The position numbers were made by a program, and so were the translations under genes. Of a stretch of 64,000 nucleotides of DNA, positions 1 to 11,577 are shown piece by piece. The notes under the pieces are model-generated. The model saw nothing but the letters and a program-made list of their open reading frames with translations, was not told where the DNA came from and did not search any database. Source of the stretch: Hippasteria phrygiana (lineage: Eukaryota; Echinodermata; Asteroidea; Valvatida; Goniasteridae); assembly GCA_037893225.1 (NCBI GenBank), contig JAZGUH010000068.1, positions 186,001 to 250,000 on the forward strand, given 5' to 3'. The stretch's first letter is position 1. The number at the start of each line of letters is the position of its first letter.

Positions 1-258
1 ACAAGTTTTAACTCTAGGAAGCCGCCGATAATTGCAACATGTAGCGCCAGATCTAAGCTATCCATACATGTCAAAATTACTGTATTTGGTTTATATTTCA
101 TGCAATTATGAATGAGTAAAGCAAGTCATACCCTAGGGAATTTGACAGGCATGGAGCAATAAATAGACGGTAATATGTACACAGATGTTGGCCGGAAAGA
201 AAATAAACATTGCGAGGTTTGAATTTTCTCCGCAAGTGTTAACTCTAAGAAGCCGCTG

Positions 259-340
259 ATAATTGCAACATGTAGCGCCAGATCTAAGCTATCCATACAT
301 GTCAAAATTACTGAATTTGGTTGATATTTCATGCAATTAT
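259..340. repeat. Short perfect inverted repeat in gataatt-type units (representative)
   Basis: The 9-base arms 'ataattgca' (259-267, unit positions 28-36) and 'tgcaattat' (332-340, unit positions 101-109) are perfect reverse complements. They are separated by 64 bases. The arms interleave with the longer inverted repeat at unit positions 62-155, so both stems could not form on one strand as a simple nested hairpin. Units with 'gatgatt' carry one mismatch in the left arm. Confidence 0.72.
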
Positions 341-386
341 GAATGAGTAAAGCAAGTCCATACCCCAGGGAATTTGACATGCATGG
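293..386. repeat. Long imperfect inverted repeat inside M units (representative)
   Basis: The left arm 'ccatacatgtcaaaatt' (293-309, unit positions 62-78) faces 'aatttgacatgcatgg' (371-386, unit positions 140-155) across about 61 bases. The pairing is ccat/atgg, one a-c mismatch, then catgtcaaa/tttgacatg, with an optional one-base bulge before the closing aatt. In L units the right arm reads 'aatttgacaggcatgg', which breaks the middle of the stem. The element is therefore strong in M units and weak in most L units. It could extrude as a cruciform or hairpin, but no function is shown. Confidence 0.75.
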
Positions 387-694
387 AGCAATAAATAGAC
401 GGTAACATGTACACAGATGTTGGCCGGAAAGAAAATAAACATTGCGAGGTTTGAATTTTCTCCACAAGTTTTAACTCTAGGAAGCCGCCGATGATTGCAA
501 CATGTAGCGCCAGATCTAAGCTATCCATACATGTCAAAATTACTGTATTTGGTTGATATTTAATGCAATTATGAATGAGTAGAGCAAGTCATACCCCAGG
601 GAATTTGACAGGCATGGAGCAATAAATAGAAGGTAATGTGTACACAGATGTTGGCCGGAAAGAAAATAAACATTGCGAGGTTTGAATTTTCTCC

Positions 695-925
695 ACAAGT
701 TTTAACTCTAGGAAGCCGCCGATAATTGCAACATGTAGCGCCAGATCTAAGCTATCCATACATGTCAAAATTACTGAATTTGGTTGATATTTCATGCAAT
801 TATGAATGAGTAAAGCAAGTCATACCCTAGGGAATTTGACAGGCATGGAGCAATAAATAGAAGGTAATATGCACACAGATGTTGGCCGGAAAGAAAATAA
901 ACATTGCGAGGTTTGAATTTTCTCC
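695..925. repeat. Representative L-class unit (231 bp)
   Basis: This is a typical short-class unit. It carries 'gcaagtcatacc' with one c, the 8-bp palindrome 'ccctaggg', 'gacaggcatgg' and 'agaaggtaatatgcacac'. There are 143 L units in the window. L subtypes differ at the start (gttttaactctagg or gtgttaactctaag), at gataatt/gatgatt, at actgaattt/actgtattt, at ttgatatttcatg/tttatatttcatg/ttgatatttaatg, and at gagtaaagc/gagtagagc. The last two variants (ttgatatttaatg with gagtagagc) travel together, usually with 'ccccaggg'. 231 is 77 codons exactly, so a run of L units keeps reading frame, but nothing suggests it is translated. Confidence 0.93.
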
Positions 926-1157
926 ACAAGTGTTAACTCTAAGAAGCCGCCGATAATTGCAACATGTAGCGCCAGATCTAAGCTATCCATACATGTCAAA
1001 ATTACTGAATTTGGTTGATATTTCATGCAATTATGAATGAGTAAAGCAAGTCCATACCCCAGGGAATTTGACATGCATGGAGCAATAAATAGACGGTAAC
1101 ATGTACACAGATGTTGGCCGGAAAGAAAATAAACATTGCGAGGTTTGAATTTTCTCC
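926..1157. repeat. Representative M-class unit (232 bp)
   Basis: This is a typical long-class unit. It carries 'gcaagtccatacc' with the extra c, 'ccccaggg', 'gacatgcatgg' (containing the palindrome catgcatg) and 'agacggtaacatgtacac'. There are 133 M units. M units contain three copies of the palindromic hexamer acatgt (near unit positions 37, 66 and 183); most L units have two. The M form also gives the stronger inverted repeat described separately. Confidence 0.93.
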
Positions 1158-1851
1158 ACAAGTTTTAACTCTAGGAAGCCGCCGATAATTGCAACATGTA
1201 GCGCCAGATCTAAGCTATCCATACATGTCAAAATTACTGTATTTGGTTTATATTTCATGCAATTATGAATGAGTAAAGCAAGTCATACCCTAGGGAATTT
1301 GACAGGCATGGAGCAATAAATAGAAGGTAATATGCACACAGATGTTGGCCGGAAAGAAAATAAACATTGCGAGGTTTGAATTTTCTCCACAAGTGTTAAC
1401 TCTAAGAAGCCGCCGATAATTGCAACATGTAGCGCCGGATCTAAGCTATCCATACATGTCAAAATTACTGAATTTGGTTTATATTTCATGCAATTATGAA
1501 TGAGTAAAGCAAGTCCATACCCCAGGGAATTTGACATGCATGGAGCAATAAATAGACGGTAACATGTACACAGATGTTGGCCGGAAAGAAAATAAACATT
1601 GCGAGGTTTGAATTTTCTCCACAAGTTTTAACTCTAGGAAGCCGCCGATAATTGCAACATGTAGCGCCAGATCTAAGCTATCCATACATGTCAAAATTAC
1701 TGAATTTGGTTGATATTTCATGCAATTATGAATGAGTAAAGCAAGTCATACCCTAGGGAATTTGACAGGCATGGAGCAATAAATAGACGGTAATATGTAC
1801 ACAGATGTTGGCCGGAAAGAAAATAAACATTGCGAGGTTTGAATTTTCTCC

Positions 1852-2083
1852 ACAAGTTTTAACTCTAAGAAGCCGCCGATGATTGCAACATGTAGCGCCA
1901 GATCTAAGCTATCCATACATGTCAAAATTACTGCATTTGGTTGATATTTCATGCAATTATGAATGAATAAAGCAAGTCCATACCCCAGGGAATTTGACAT
2001 GCATGGAGCAATAAATAGACGGTAATATGTACACAGATGTTGGCCGGAAAGAAAATAAACATTGCGAGGTTTGAATTTTCTCC
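1852..2083. repeat. Representative C-subtype unit (phase-marker M unit)
   Basis: A recognisable M subtype, usually with 'gttttaactctaag' plus 'gatgatt', and always with 'actgcattt' and 'gaatgaataaagc'. C units start at 1852, 3010, 5788, 8335, 10419, 11346, 14587, 16671, 17598, 20376, 23386, 30100, 37274, 45144, 47691, 49311, 56486 and 59031 (18 in all). The copies at 20376, 23386, 37274 and 49311 have a different 5' part ('gtgttaactctaag', 'gataatt'), so they are recombinant C units. In most copies the next unit begins 'gcaagtgttaactctaag' with 'ccgctgat', forming a linked two-unit module; those at 11346, 56486 and 59031 are followed by other unit types. Confidence 0.9.
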
Positions 2084-2778
2084 GCAAGTGTTAACTCTAA
2101 GAAGCCGCTGATAATTGCAACATGTAGCGCCAGATCTAAGCTATCCATACATGTCAAAATTACTGAATTTGGTTGATATTTCATGCAATTATGAATGAGT
2201 AAAGCAAGTCCATACCCCAGGGAATTTGACATGCATGGAGCAATAAATAGACGGTAACATGTACACAGATGTTGGCCGGAAAGAAAATAAACATTGCGAG
2301 GTTTGAATTTTCTCCACAAGTTTTAACTCTAGGAAGCCGCCGATAATTGCAACATGTAGCGCCAGATCTAAGCTATCCATACATGTCAAAATTACTGTAT
2401 TTGGTTTATATTTCATGCAATTATGAATGAGTAAAGCAAGTCATACCCTAGGGAATTTGACAGGCATGGAGCAATAAATAGAAGGTAATATGCACACAGA
2501 TGTTGGCCGGAAAGAAAATAAACATTGCGAGGTTTGAATTTTCTCCACAAGTGTTAACTCTAAGAAGCCGCCGATAATTGCAACATGTAGCGCCAGATCT
2601 AAGCTATCCATACATGTCAAAATTACTGAATTTGGTTGATATTTCATGCAATTATGAATGAGTAAAGCAAGTCCATACCCCAGGGAATTTGACATGCATG
2701 GAGCAATAAATAGACGGTAACATGTACACAGATGTTGGCCGGAAAGAAAATAAACATTGCGAGGTTTGAATTTTCTCC

Positions 2779-4167
2779 ACAAGTTTTAACTCTAGGAAGC
2801 CGCCGATAATTGCAACATGTAGCGCCAGATCTAAGCTATCCATACATGTCAAAATTACTGAATTTGGTTGATATTTCATGCAATTATGAATGAGTAAAGC
2901 AAGTCATACCCTAGGGAATTTGACAGGCATGGAGCAATAAATAGACGGTAATATGTACACAGATGTTGGCCGGAAAGAAAATAAACATTGCGAGGTTTGA
3001 ATTTTCTCCACAAGTTTTAACTCTAAGAAGCCGCCGATGATTGCAACATGTAGCGCCAGATCTAAGCTATCCATACATGTCAAAATTACTGCATTTGGTT
3101 GATATTTCATGCAATTATGAATGAATAAAGCAAGTCCATACCCCAGGGAATTTGACATGCATGGAGCAATAAATAGACGGTAATATGTACACAGATGTTG
3201 GCCGGAAAGAAAATAAACATTGCGAGGTTTGAATTTTCTCCGCAAGTGTTAACTCTAAGAAGCCGCTGATAATTGCAACATGTAGCGCCAGATCTAAGCT
3301 ATCCATACATGTCAAAATTACTGAATTTGGTTGATATTTCATGCAATTATGAATGAGTAAAGCAAGTCCATACCCCAGGGAATTTGACATGCATGGAGCA
3401 ATAAATAGACGGTAACATGTACACAGATGTTGGCCGGAAAGAAAATAAACATTGCGAGGTTTGAATTTTCTCCACAAGTTTTAACTCTAGGAAGCCGCCG
3501 ATAATTGCAACATGTAGCGCCAGATCTAAGCTATCCATACATGTCAAAATTACTGTATTTGGTTTATATTTCATGCAATTATGAATGAGTAAAGCAAGTC
3601 ATACCCTAGGGAATTTGACAGGCATGGAGCAATAAATAGAAGGTAATATGCACACAGATGTTGGCCGGAAAGAAAATAAACATTGCGAGGTTTGAATTTT
3701 CTCCACAAGTGTTAACTCTAAGAAGCCGCCGATAATTGCAACATGTAGCGCCAGATCTAAGCTATCCATACATGTCAAAATTACTGAATTTGGTTGATAT
3801 TTCATGCAATTATGAATGAGTAAAGCAAGTCCATACCCCAGGGAATTTGACATGCATGGAGCAATAAATAGACGGTAACATGTACACAGATGTTGGCCGG
3901 AAAGAAAATAAACATTGCGAGGTTTGAATTTTCTCCACAAGTTTTAACTCTAGGAAGCCGCCGATGATTGCAACATGTAGCGCCAGATCTAAGCTATCCA
4001 TACATGTCAAAATTACTGTATTTGGTTGATATTTAATGCAATTATGAATGAGTAGAGCAAGTCATACCCCAGGGAATTTGACAGGCATGGAGCAATAAAT
4101 AGAAGGTAATATGCACACAGATGTTGGCCGGAAAGAAAATAAACATTGCGAGGTTTGAATTTTCTCC
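2779..4167. repeat. Six-unit insertion within the 11-unit HOR series
   Basis: The five units at 2779-3936 repeat the preceding 1621-2778 with a 1,158-bp offset. They have the same length order (L M M L M) and the same C unit followed by a ccgctgat unit. A sixth L unit (3937-4167), of the gatgatt/gagtagagc type, completes 1,389 bp. This stretch turns one 11-unit period into a 17-unit interval (3,936 bp between matching sites at 464 and 4400). A simple reading is a five-unit tandem duplication by unequal exchange. Confidence 0.82.
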
Positions 4168-6714
4168 ACAAGTGTTAACTCTAAGAAGCCGCCGATAATT
4201 GCAACATGTAGCGCCAGATCTAAGCTAACCATACATGTCAAAATTACTGAATTTGGTTGATATTTCATGCAATTATGAATGAGTAAAGCAAGTCCATACC
4301 CCAGGGAATTTGACATGCATGGAGCAATAAATAGACGGTAACATGTACACAGATGTTGGCCGGAAAGAAAATAAACATTGCGAGGTTTGAATTTTCTCCA
4401 CAAGTTTTAACTCTAGGAAGCCGCCGATGATTGCAACATGTAGCGCCAGATCTAAGCTATCCATACATGTCAAAATTACTGTATTTGGTTGATATTTAAT
4501 GCAATTATGAATGAGTAGAGCAAGTCATACCCCAGGGAATTTGACAGGCATGGAGCAATAAATAGAAGGTAATGTGTACACAGATGTTGGCCGGAAAGAA
4601 AATAAACATTGCGAGGTTTGAATTTTCTCCACAAGTTTTAACTCTAGGAAGCCGCCGATAATTGCAACATGTAGCGCCAGATCTAAGCTATCCATACATG
4701 TCAAAATTACTGAATTTGGTTGATATTTCATGCAATTATGAATGAGTAAAGCAAGTCATACCCTAGGGAATTTGACAGGCATGGAGCAATAAATAGAAGG
4801 TAATATGCACACAGATGTTGGCCGGAAAGAAAATAAACATTGCGAGGTTTGAATTTTCTCCACAAGTGTTAACTCTAAGAAGCCGCCGATAATTGCAACA
4901 TGTAGCGCCAGATCTAAGCTATCCATACATGTCAAAATTACTGAATTTGGTTGATATTTCATGCAATTATGAATGAGTAAAGCAAGTCCATACCCCAGGG
5001 AATTTGACATGCATGGAGCAATAAATAGACGGTAACATGTACACAGATGTTGGCCGGAAAGAAAATAAACATTGCGAGGTTTGAATTTTCTCCACAAGTT
5101 TTAACTCTAGGAAGCCGCCGATAATTGCAACATGTAGCGCCAGATCTAAGCTATCCATACATGTCAAAATTACTGTATTTGGTTTATATTTCATGCAATT
5201 ATGAATGAGTAAAGCAAGTCATACCCTAGGGAATTTGACAGGCATGGAGCAATAAATAGAAGGTAATATGCACACAGATGTTGGCCGGAAAGAAAATAAA
5301 CATTGCGAGGTTTGAATTTTCTCCACAAGTGTTAACTCTAAGAAGCCGCCGATAATTGCAACATGTAGCGCCGGATCTAAGCTATCCATACATGTCAAAA
5401 TTACTGAATTTGGTTTATATTTCATGCAATTATGAATGAGTAAAGCAAGTCCATACCCCAGGGAATTTGACATGCATGGAGCAATAAATAGACGGTAACA
5501 TGTACACAGATGTTGGCCGGAAAGAAAATAAACATTGCGAGGTTTGAATTTTCTCCACAAGTTTTAACTCTAGGAAGCCGCCGATAATTGCAACATGTAG
5601 CGCCAGATCTAAGCTATCCATACATGTCAAAATTACTGAATTTGGTTGATATTTCATGCAATTATGAATGAGTAAAGCAAGTCATACCCTAGGGAATTTG
5701 ACAGGCATGGAGCAATAAATAGACGGTAATATGTACACAGATGTTGGCCGGAAAGAAAATAAACATTGCGAGGTTTGAATTTTCTCCACAAGTTTTAACT
5801 CTAAGAAGCCGCCGATGATTGCAACATGTAGCGCCAGATCTAAGCTATCCATACATGTCAAAATTACTGCATTTGGTTGATATTTCATGCAATTATGAAT
5901 GAATAAAGCAAGTCCATACCCCAGGGAATTTGACATGCATGGAGCAATAAATAGACGGTAATATGTACACAGATGTTGGCCGGAAAGAAAATAAACATTG
6001 CGAGGTTTGAATTTTCTCCGCAAGTGTTAACTCTAAGAAGCCGCTGATAATTGCAACATGTAGCGCCAGATCTAAGCTATCCATACATGTCAAAATTACT
6101 GAATTTGGTTGATATTTCATGCAATTATGAATGAGTAAAGCAAGTCCATACCCCAGGGAATTTGACATGCATGGAGCAATAAATAGACGGTAACATGTAC
6201 ACAGATGTTGGCCGGAAAGAAAATAAACATTGCGAGGTTTGAATTTTCTCCACAAGTTTTAACTCTAGGAAGCCGCCGATAATTGCAACATGTAGCGCCA
6301 GATCTAAGCTATCCATACATGTCAAAATTACTGTATTTGGTTTATATTTCATGCAATTATGAATGAGTAAAGCAAGTCATACCCTAGGGAATTTGACAGG
6401 CATGGAGCAATAAATAGAAGGTAATATGCACACAGATGTTGGCCGGAAAGAAAATAAACATTGCGAGGTTTGAATTTTCTCCACAAGTGTTAACTCTAAG
6501 AAGCCGCCGATAATTGCAACATGTAGCGCCAGATCTAAGCTATCCATACATGTCAAAATTACTGAATTTGGTTGATATTTCATGCAATTATGAATGAGTA
6601 AAGCAAGTCCATACCCCAGGGAATTTGACATGCATGGAGCAATAAATAGACGGTAACATGTACACAGATGTTGGCCGGAAAGAAAATAAACATTGCGAGG
6701 TTTGAATTTTCTCC
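4168..6714. repeat. 11-unit HOR, 2,547 bp, second copy
   Basis: The eleven units have the pattern M L L M L M L M M L M. Markers are gtaatgtgtac in the second unit (4400), ccggatct at 5373 and the C unit at 5788. The first unit carries 'agctaacc' (change at 4228), a variant otherwise seen at 26225, 28540, 42427, 52381 and 61404. That links its left edge to the 10-unit family found later in the window. Confidence 0.9.
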
Positions 6715-9261
6715 ACAAGTTTTAACTCTAGGAAGCCGCCGATAATTGCAACATGTAGCGCCAGATCTAAGCTATCCATACATGTCAAAATTACTGAATT
6801 TGGTTGATATTTCATGCAATTATGAATGAGTAAAGCAAGTCCATACCCCAGGGAATTTGACATGCATGGAGCAATAAATAGACGGTAACATGTACACAGA
6901 TGTTGGCCGGAAAGAAAATAAACATTGCGAGGTTTGAATTTTCTCCACAAGTTTTAACTCTAGGAAGCCGCCGATGATTGCAACATGTAGCGCCAGATCT
7001 AAGCTATCCATACATGTCAAAATTACTGTATTTGGTTGATATTTAATGCAATTATGAATGAGTAGAGCAAGTCATACCCCAGGGAATTTGACAGGCATGG
7101 AGCAATAAATAGAAGGTAATGTGTACACAGATGTTGGCCGGAAAGAAAATAAACATTGCGAGGTTTGAATTTTCTCCACAAGTTTTAACTCTAGGAAGCC
7201 GCCGATAATTGCAACATGTAGCGCCAGATCTAAGCTATCCATACATGTCAAAATTACTGAATTTGGTTGATATTTCATGCAATTATGAATGAGTAAAGCA
7301 AGTCATACCCTAGGGAATTTGACAGGCATGGAGCAATAAATAGAAGGTAATATGCACACAGATGTTGGCCGGAAAGAAAATAAACATTGCGAGGTTTGAA
7401 TTTTCTCCACAAGTGTTAACTCTAAGAAGCCGCCGATAATTGCAACATGTAGCGCCAGATCTAAGCTATCCATACATGTCAAAATTACTGAATTTGGTTG
7501 ATATTTCATGCAATTATGAATGAGTAAAGCAAGTCCATACCCCAGGGAATTTGACATGCATGGAGCAATAAATAGACGGTAACATGTACACAGATGTTGG
7601 CCGGAAAGAAAATAAACATTGCGAGGTTTGAATTTTCTCCACAAGTTTTAACTCTAGGAAGCCGCCGATAATTGCAACATGTAGCGCCAGATCTAAGCTA
7701 TCCATACATGTCAAAATTACTGTATTTGGTTTATATTTCATGCAATTATGAATGAGTAAAGCAAGTCATACCCTAGGGAATTTGACAGGCATGGAGCAAT
7801 AAATAGAAGGTAATATGCACACAGATGTTGGCCGGAAAGAAAATAAACATTGCGAGGTTTGAATTTTCTCCACAAGTGTTAACTCTAAGAAGCCGCCGAT
7901 AATTGCAACATGTAGCGCCGGATCTAAGCTATCCATACATGTCAAAATTACTGAATTTGGTTTATATTTCATGCAATTATGAATGAGTAAAGCAAGTCCA
8001 TACCCCAGGGAATTTGACATGCATGGAGCAATAAATAGACGGTAACATGTACACAGATGTTGGCCGGAAAGAAAATAAACATTGCGAGGTTTGAATTTTC
8101 TCCACAAGTTTTAACTCTAGGAAGCCGCCGATAATTGCAACATGTAGCGCCAGATCTAAGCTATCCATACATGTCAAAATTACTGAATTTGGTTGATATT
8201 TCATGCAATTATGAATGAGTAAAGCAAGTCATACCCTAGGGAATTTGACAGGCATGGAGCAATAAATAGACGGTAATATGTACACAGATGTTGGCCGGAA
8301 AGAAAATAAACATTGCGAGGTTTGAATTTTCTCCACAAGTTTTAACTCTAAGAAGCCGCCGATGATTGCAACATGTAGCGCCAGATCTAAGCTATCCATA
8401 CATGTCAAAATTACTGCATTTGGTTGATATTTCATGCAATTATGAATGAATAAAGCAAGTCCATACCCCAGGGAATTTGACATGCATGGAGCAATAAATA
8501 GACGGTAATATGTACACAGATGTTGGCCGGAAAGAAAATAAACATTGCGAGGTTTGAATTTTCTCCGCAAGTGTTAACTCTAAGAAGCCGCTGATAATTG
8601 CAACATGTAGCGCCAGATCTAAGCTATCCATACATGTCAAAATTACTGAATTTGGTTGATATTTCATGCAATTATGAATGAGTAAAGCAAGTCCATACCC
8701 CAGGGAATTTGACATGCATGGAGCAATAAATAGACGGTAACATGTACACAGATGTTGGCCGGAAAGAAAATAAACATTGCGAGGTTTGAATTTTCTCCAC
8801 AAGTTTTAACTCTAGGAAGCCGCCGATAATTGCAACATGTAGCGCCAGATCTAAGCTATCCATACATGTCAAAATTACTGTATTTGGTTTATATTTCATG
8901 CAATTATGAATGAGTAAAGCAAGTCATACCCTAGGGAATTTGACAGGCATGGAGCAATAAATAGAAGGTAATATGCACACAGATGTTGGCCGGAAAGAAA
9001 ATAAACATTGCGAGGTTTGAATTTTCTCCACAAGTGTTAACTCTAAGAAGCCGCCGATAATTGCAACATGTAGCGCCAGATCTAAGCTATCCATACATGT
9101 CAAAATTACTGAATTTGGTTGATATTTCATGCAATTATGAATGAGTAAAGCAAGTCCATACCCCAGGGAATTTGACATGCATGGAGCAATAAATAGACGG
9201 TAACATGTACACAGATGTTGGCCGGAAAGAAAATAAACATTGCGAGGTTTGAATTTTCTCC
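6715..9261. repeat. 11-unit HOR, 2,547 bp, third copy
   Basis: This is the direct tandem neighbour of the previous copy. It has the same length order, and the same markers 2,547 bp further on: second-unit gtaatgtgtac in 6947, ccggatct at 7920 and the C unit at 8335. The first unit differs from the preceding copy in its left half (gttttaactctagg instead of gtgttaactctaag, and no agctaacc). The remaining units match at every diagnostic site I compared. Confidence 0.9.
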
Positions 9262-11577
9262 ACAAGTTTTAACTCTAGGAAGCCGCCGATAATTGCAACA
9301 TGTAGCGCCAGATCTAAGCTATCCATACATGTCAAAATTACTGAATTTGGTTGATATTTCATGCAATTATGAATGAGTAAAGCAAGTCATACCCTAGGGA
9401 ATTTGACAGGCATGGAGCAATAAATAGAAGGTAATATGCACACAGATGTTGGCCGGAAAGAAAATAAACATTGCGAGGTTTGAATTTTCTCCACAAGTGT
9501 TAACTCTAAGAAGCCGCCGATAATTGCAACATGTAGCGCCAGATCTAAGCTATCCATACATGTCAAAATTACTGAATTTGGTTGATATTTCATGCAATTA
9601 TGAATGAGTAAAGCAAGTCCATACCCCAGGGAATTTGACATGCATGGAGCAATAAATAGACGGTAACATGTACACAGATGTTGGCCGGAAAGAAAATAAA
9701 CATTGCGAGGTTTGAATTTTCTCCACAAGTTTTAACTCTAGGAAGCCGCCGATAATTGCAACATGTAGCGCCAGATCTAAGCTATCCATACATGTCAAAA
9801 TTACTGTATTTGGTTTATATTTCATGCAATTATGAATGAGTAAAGCAAGTCATACCCTAGGGAATTTGACAGGCATGGAGCAATAAATAGAAGGTAATAT
9901 GCACACAGATGTTGGCCGGAAAGAAAATAAACATTGCGAGGTTTGAATTTTCTCCACAAGTGTTAACTCTAAGAAGCCGCCGATAATTGCAACATGTAGC
10001 GCCGGATCTAAGCTATCCATACATGTCAAAATTACTGAATTTGGTTTATATTTCATGCAATTATGAATGAGTAAAGCAAGTCCATACCCCAGGGAATTTG
10101 ACATGCATGGAGCAATAAATAGACGGTAACATGTACACAGATGTTGGCCGGAAAGAAAATAAACATTGCGAGGTTTGAATTTTCTCCACAAGTTTTAACT
10201 CTAGGAAGCCGCCGATAATTGCAACATGTAGCGCCAGATCTAAGCTATCCATACATGTCAAAATTACTGAATTTGGTTGATATTTCATGCAATTATGAAT
10301 GAGTAAAGCAAGTCATACCCTAGGGAATTTGACAGGCATGGAGCAATAAATAGACGGTAATATGTACACAGATGTTGGCCGGAAAGAAAATAAACATTGC
10401 GAGGTTTGAATTTTCTCCACAAGTTTTAACTCTAAGAAGCCGCCGATGATTGCAACATGTAGCGCCAGATCTAAGCTATCCATACATGTCAAAATTACTG
10501 CATTTGGTTGATATTTCATGCAATTATGAATGAATAAAGCAAGTCCATACCCCAGGGAATTTGACATGCATGGAGCAATAAATAGACGGTAATATGTACA
10601 CAGATGTTGGCCGGAAAGAAAATAAACATTGCGAGGTTTGAATTTTCTCCGCAAGTGTTAACTCTAAGAAGCCGCTGATAATTGCAACATGTAGCGCCAG
10701 ATCTAAGCTATCCATACATGTCAAAATTACTGAATTTGGTTGATATTTCATGCAATTATGAATGAGTAAAGCAAGTCCATACCCCAGGGAATTTGACATG
10801 CATGGAGCAATAAATAGACGGTAACATGTACACAGATGTTGGCCGGAAAGAAAATAAACATTGCGAGGTTTGAATTTTCTCCACAAGTTTTAACTCTAGG
10901 AAGCCGCCGATAATTGCAACATGTAGCGCCGGATCTAAGCTATCCATACATGTCAAAATTACTGAATTTGGTTTATATTTCATGCAATTATGAATGAGTA
11001 AAGCAAGTCCATACCCCAGGGAATTTGACATGCATGGAGCAATAAATAGACGGTAACATGTACACAGATGTTGGCCGGAAAGAAAATAAACATTGCGAGG
11101 TTTGAATTTTCTCCACAAGTTTTAACTCTAGGAAGCCGCCGATAATTGCAACATGTAGCGCCAGATCTAAGCTATCCATACATGTCAAAATTACTGAATT
11201 TGGTTGATATTTCATGCAATTATGAATGAGTAAAGCAAGTCATACCCTAGGGAATTTGACAGGCATGGAGCAATAAATAGACGGTAATATGTACACAGAT
11301 GTTGGCCGGAAAGAAAATAAACATTGCGAGGTTTGAATTTTCTCCACAAGTTTTAACTCTAAGAAGCCGCCGATGATTGCAACATGTAGCGCCAGATCTA
11401 AGCTATCCATACATGTCAAAATTACTGCATTTGGTTGATATTTCATGCAATTATGAATGAATAAAGCAAGTCCATACCCCAGGGAATTTGACATGCATGG
11501 AGCAATAAATAGACGGTAATATGTACACAGATGTTGGCCGGAAAGAAAATAAACATTGCGAGGTTTGAATTTTCTCC
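9262..11577. repeat. Partial HOR copy ending in shortened C-unit spacing
   Basis: The seven units 9262-10882 repeat 7178-8798 with a 2,084-bp (nine-unit) offset, including ccggatct at 10004 and the C unit at 10419. The register then changes. A chimeric M unit (10883, with ccggatct at 10931) sits three units before the next C unit (11346), so C units here are only four units apart. The change marks an unequal exchange or deletion relative to the 11-unit period. Confidence 0.8.

Larger units (their letters stand above)
1..2778. repeat. Edge unit plus 11-unit HOR, first copy
   Basis: Unit 1 (1-231) is followed by 11 units (232-2778) with the length pattern M L L M L M L M M L M. The same pattern recurs at 4168 and 6715. 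Markers in order include the L unit with 'gtaatgtgtac' (464), the M unit with 'ccggatct' (1389) and the C unit (1852). The first M unit (232) begins 'gcaagtgttaac' with 'ccgctgat', unlike the first units of the later copies, so an exchange lies inside it. Units 1-2 match the pair at 21303-21765 at the diagnostic sites compared. Confidence 0.88.

Noticed and set aside
422..463. tRNA-derived origin: 'ggtttgaatttt' resembles a pol III B box, with 'tggccgg' upstream
   Set aside because: The invariant C's of the B box (ggttcgaatcc) are not conserved, the A-box-like part is poor, and the spacing of about 27 bp is short. This is too weak to call a SINE or tRNA remnant.
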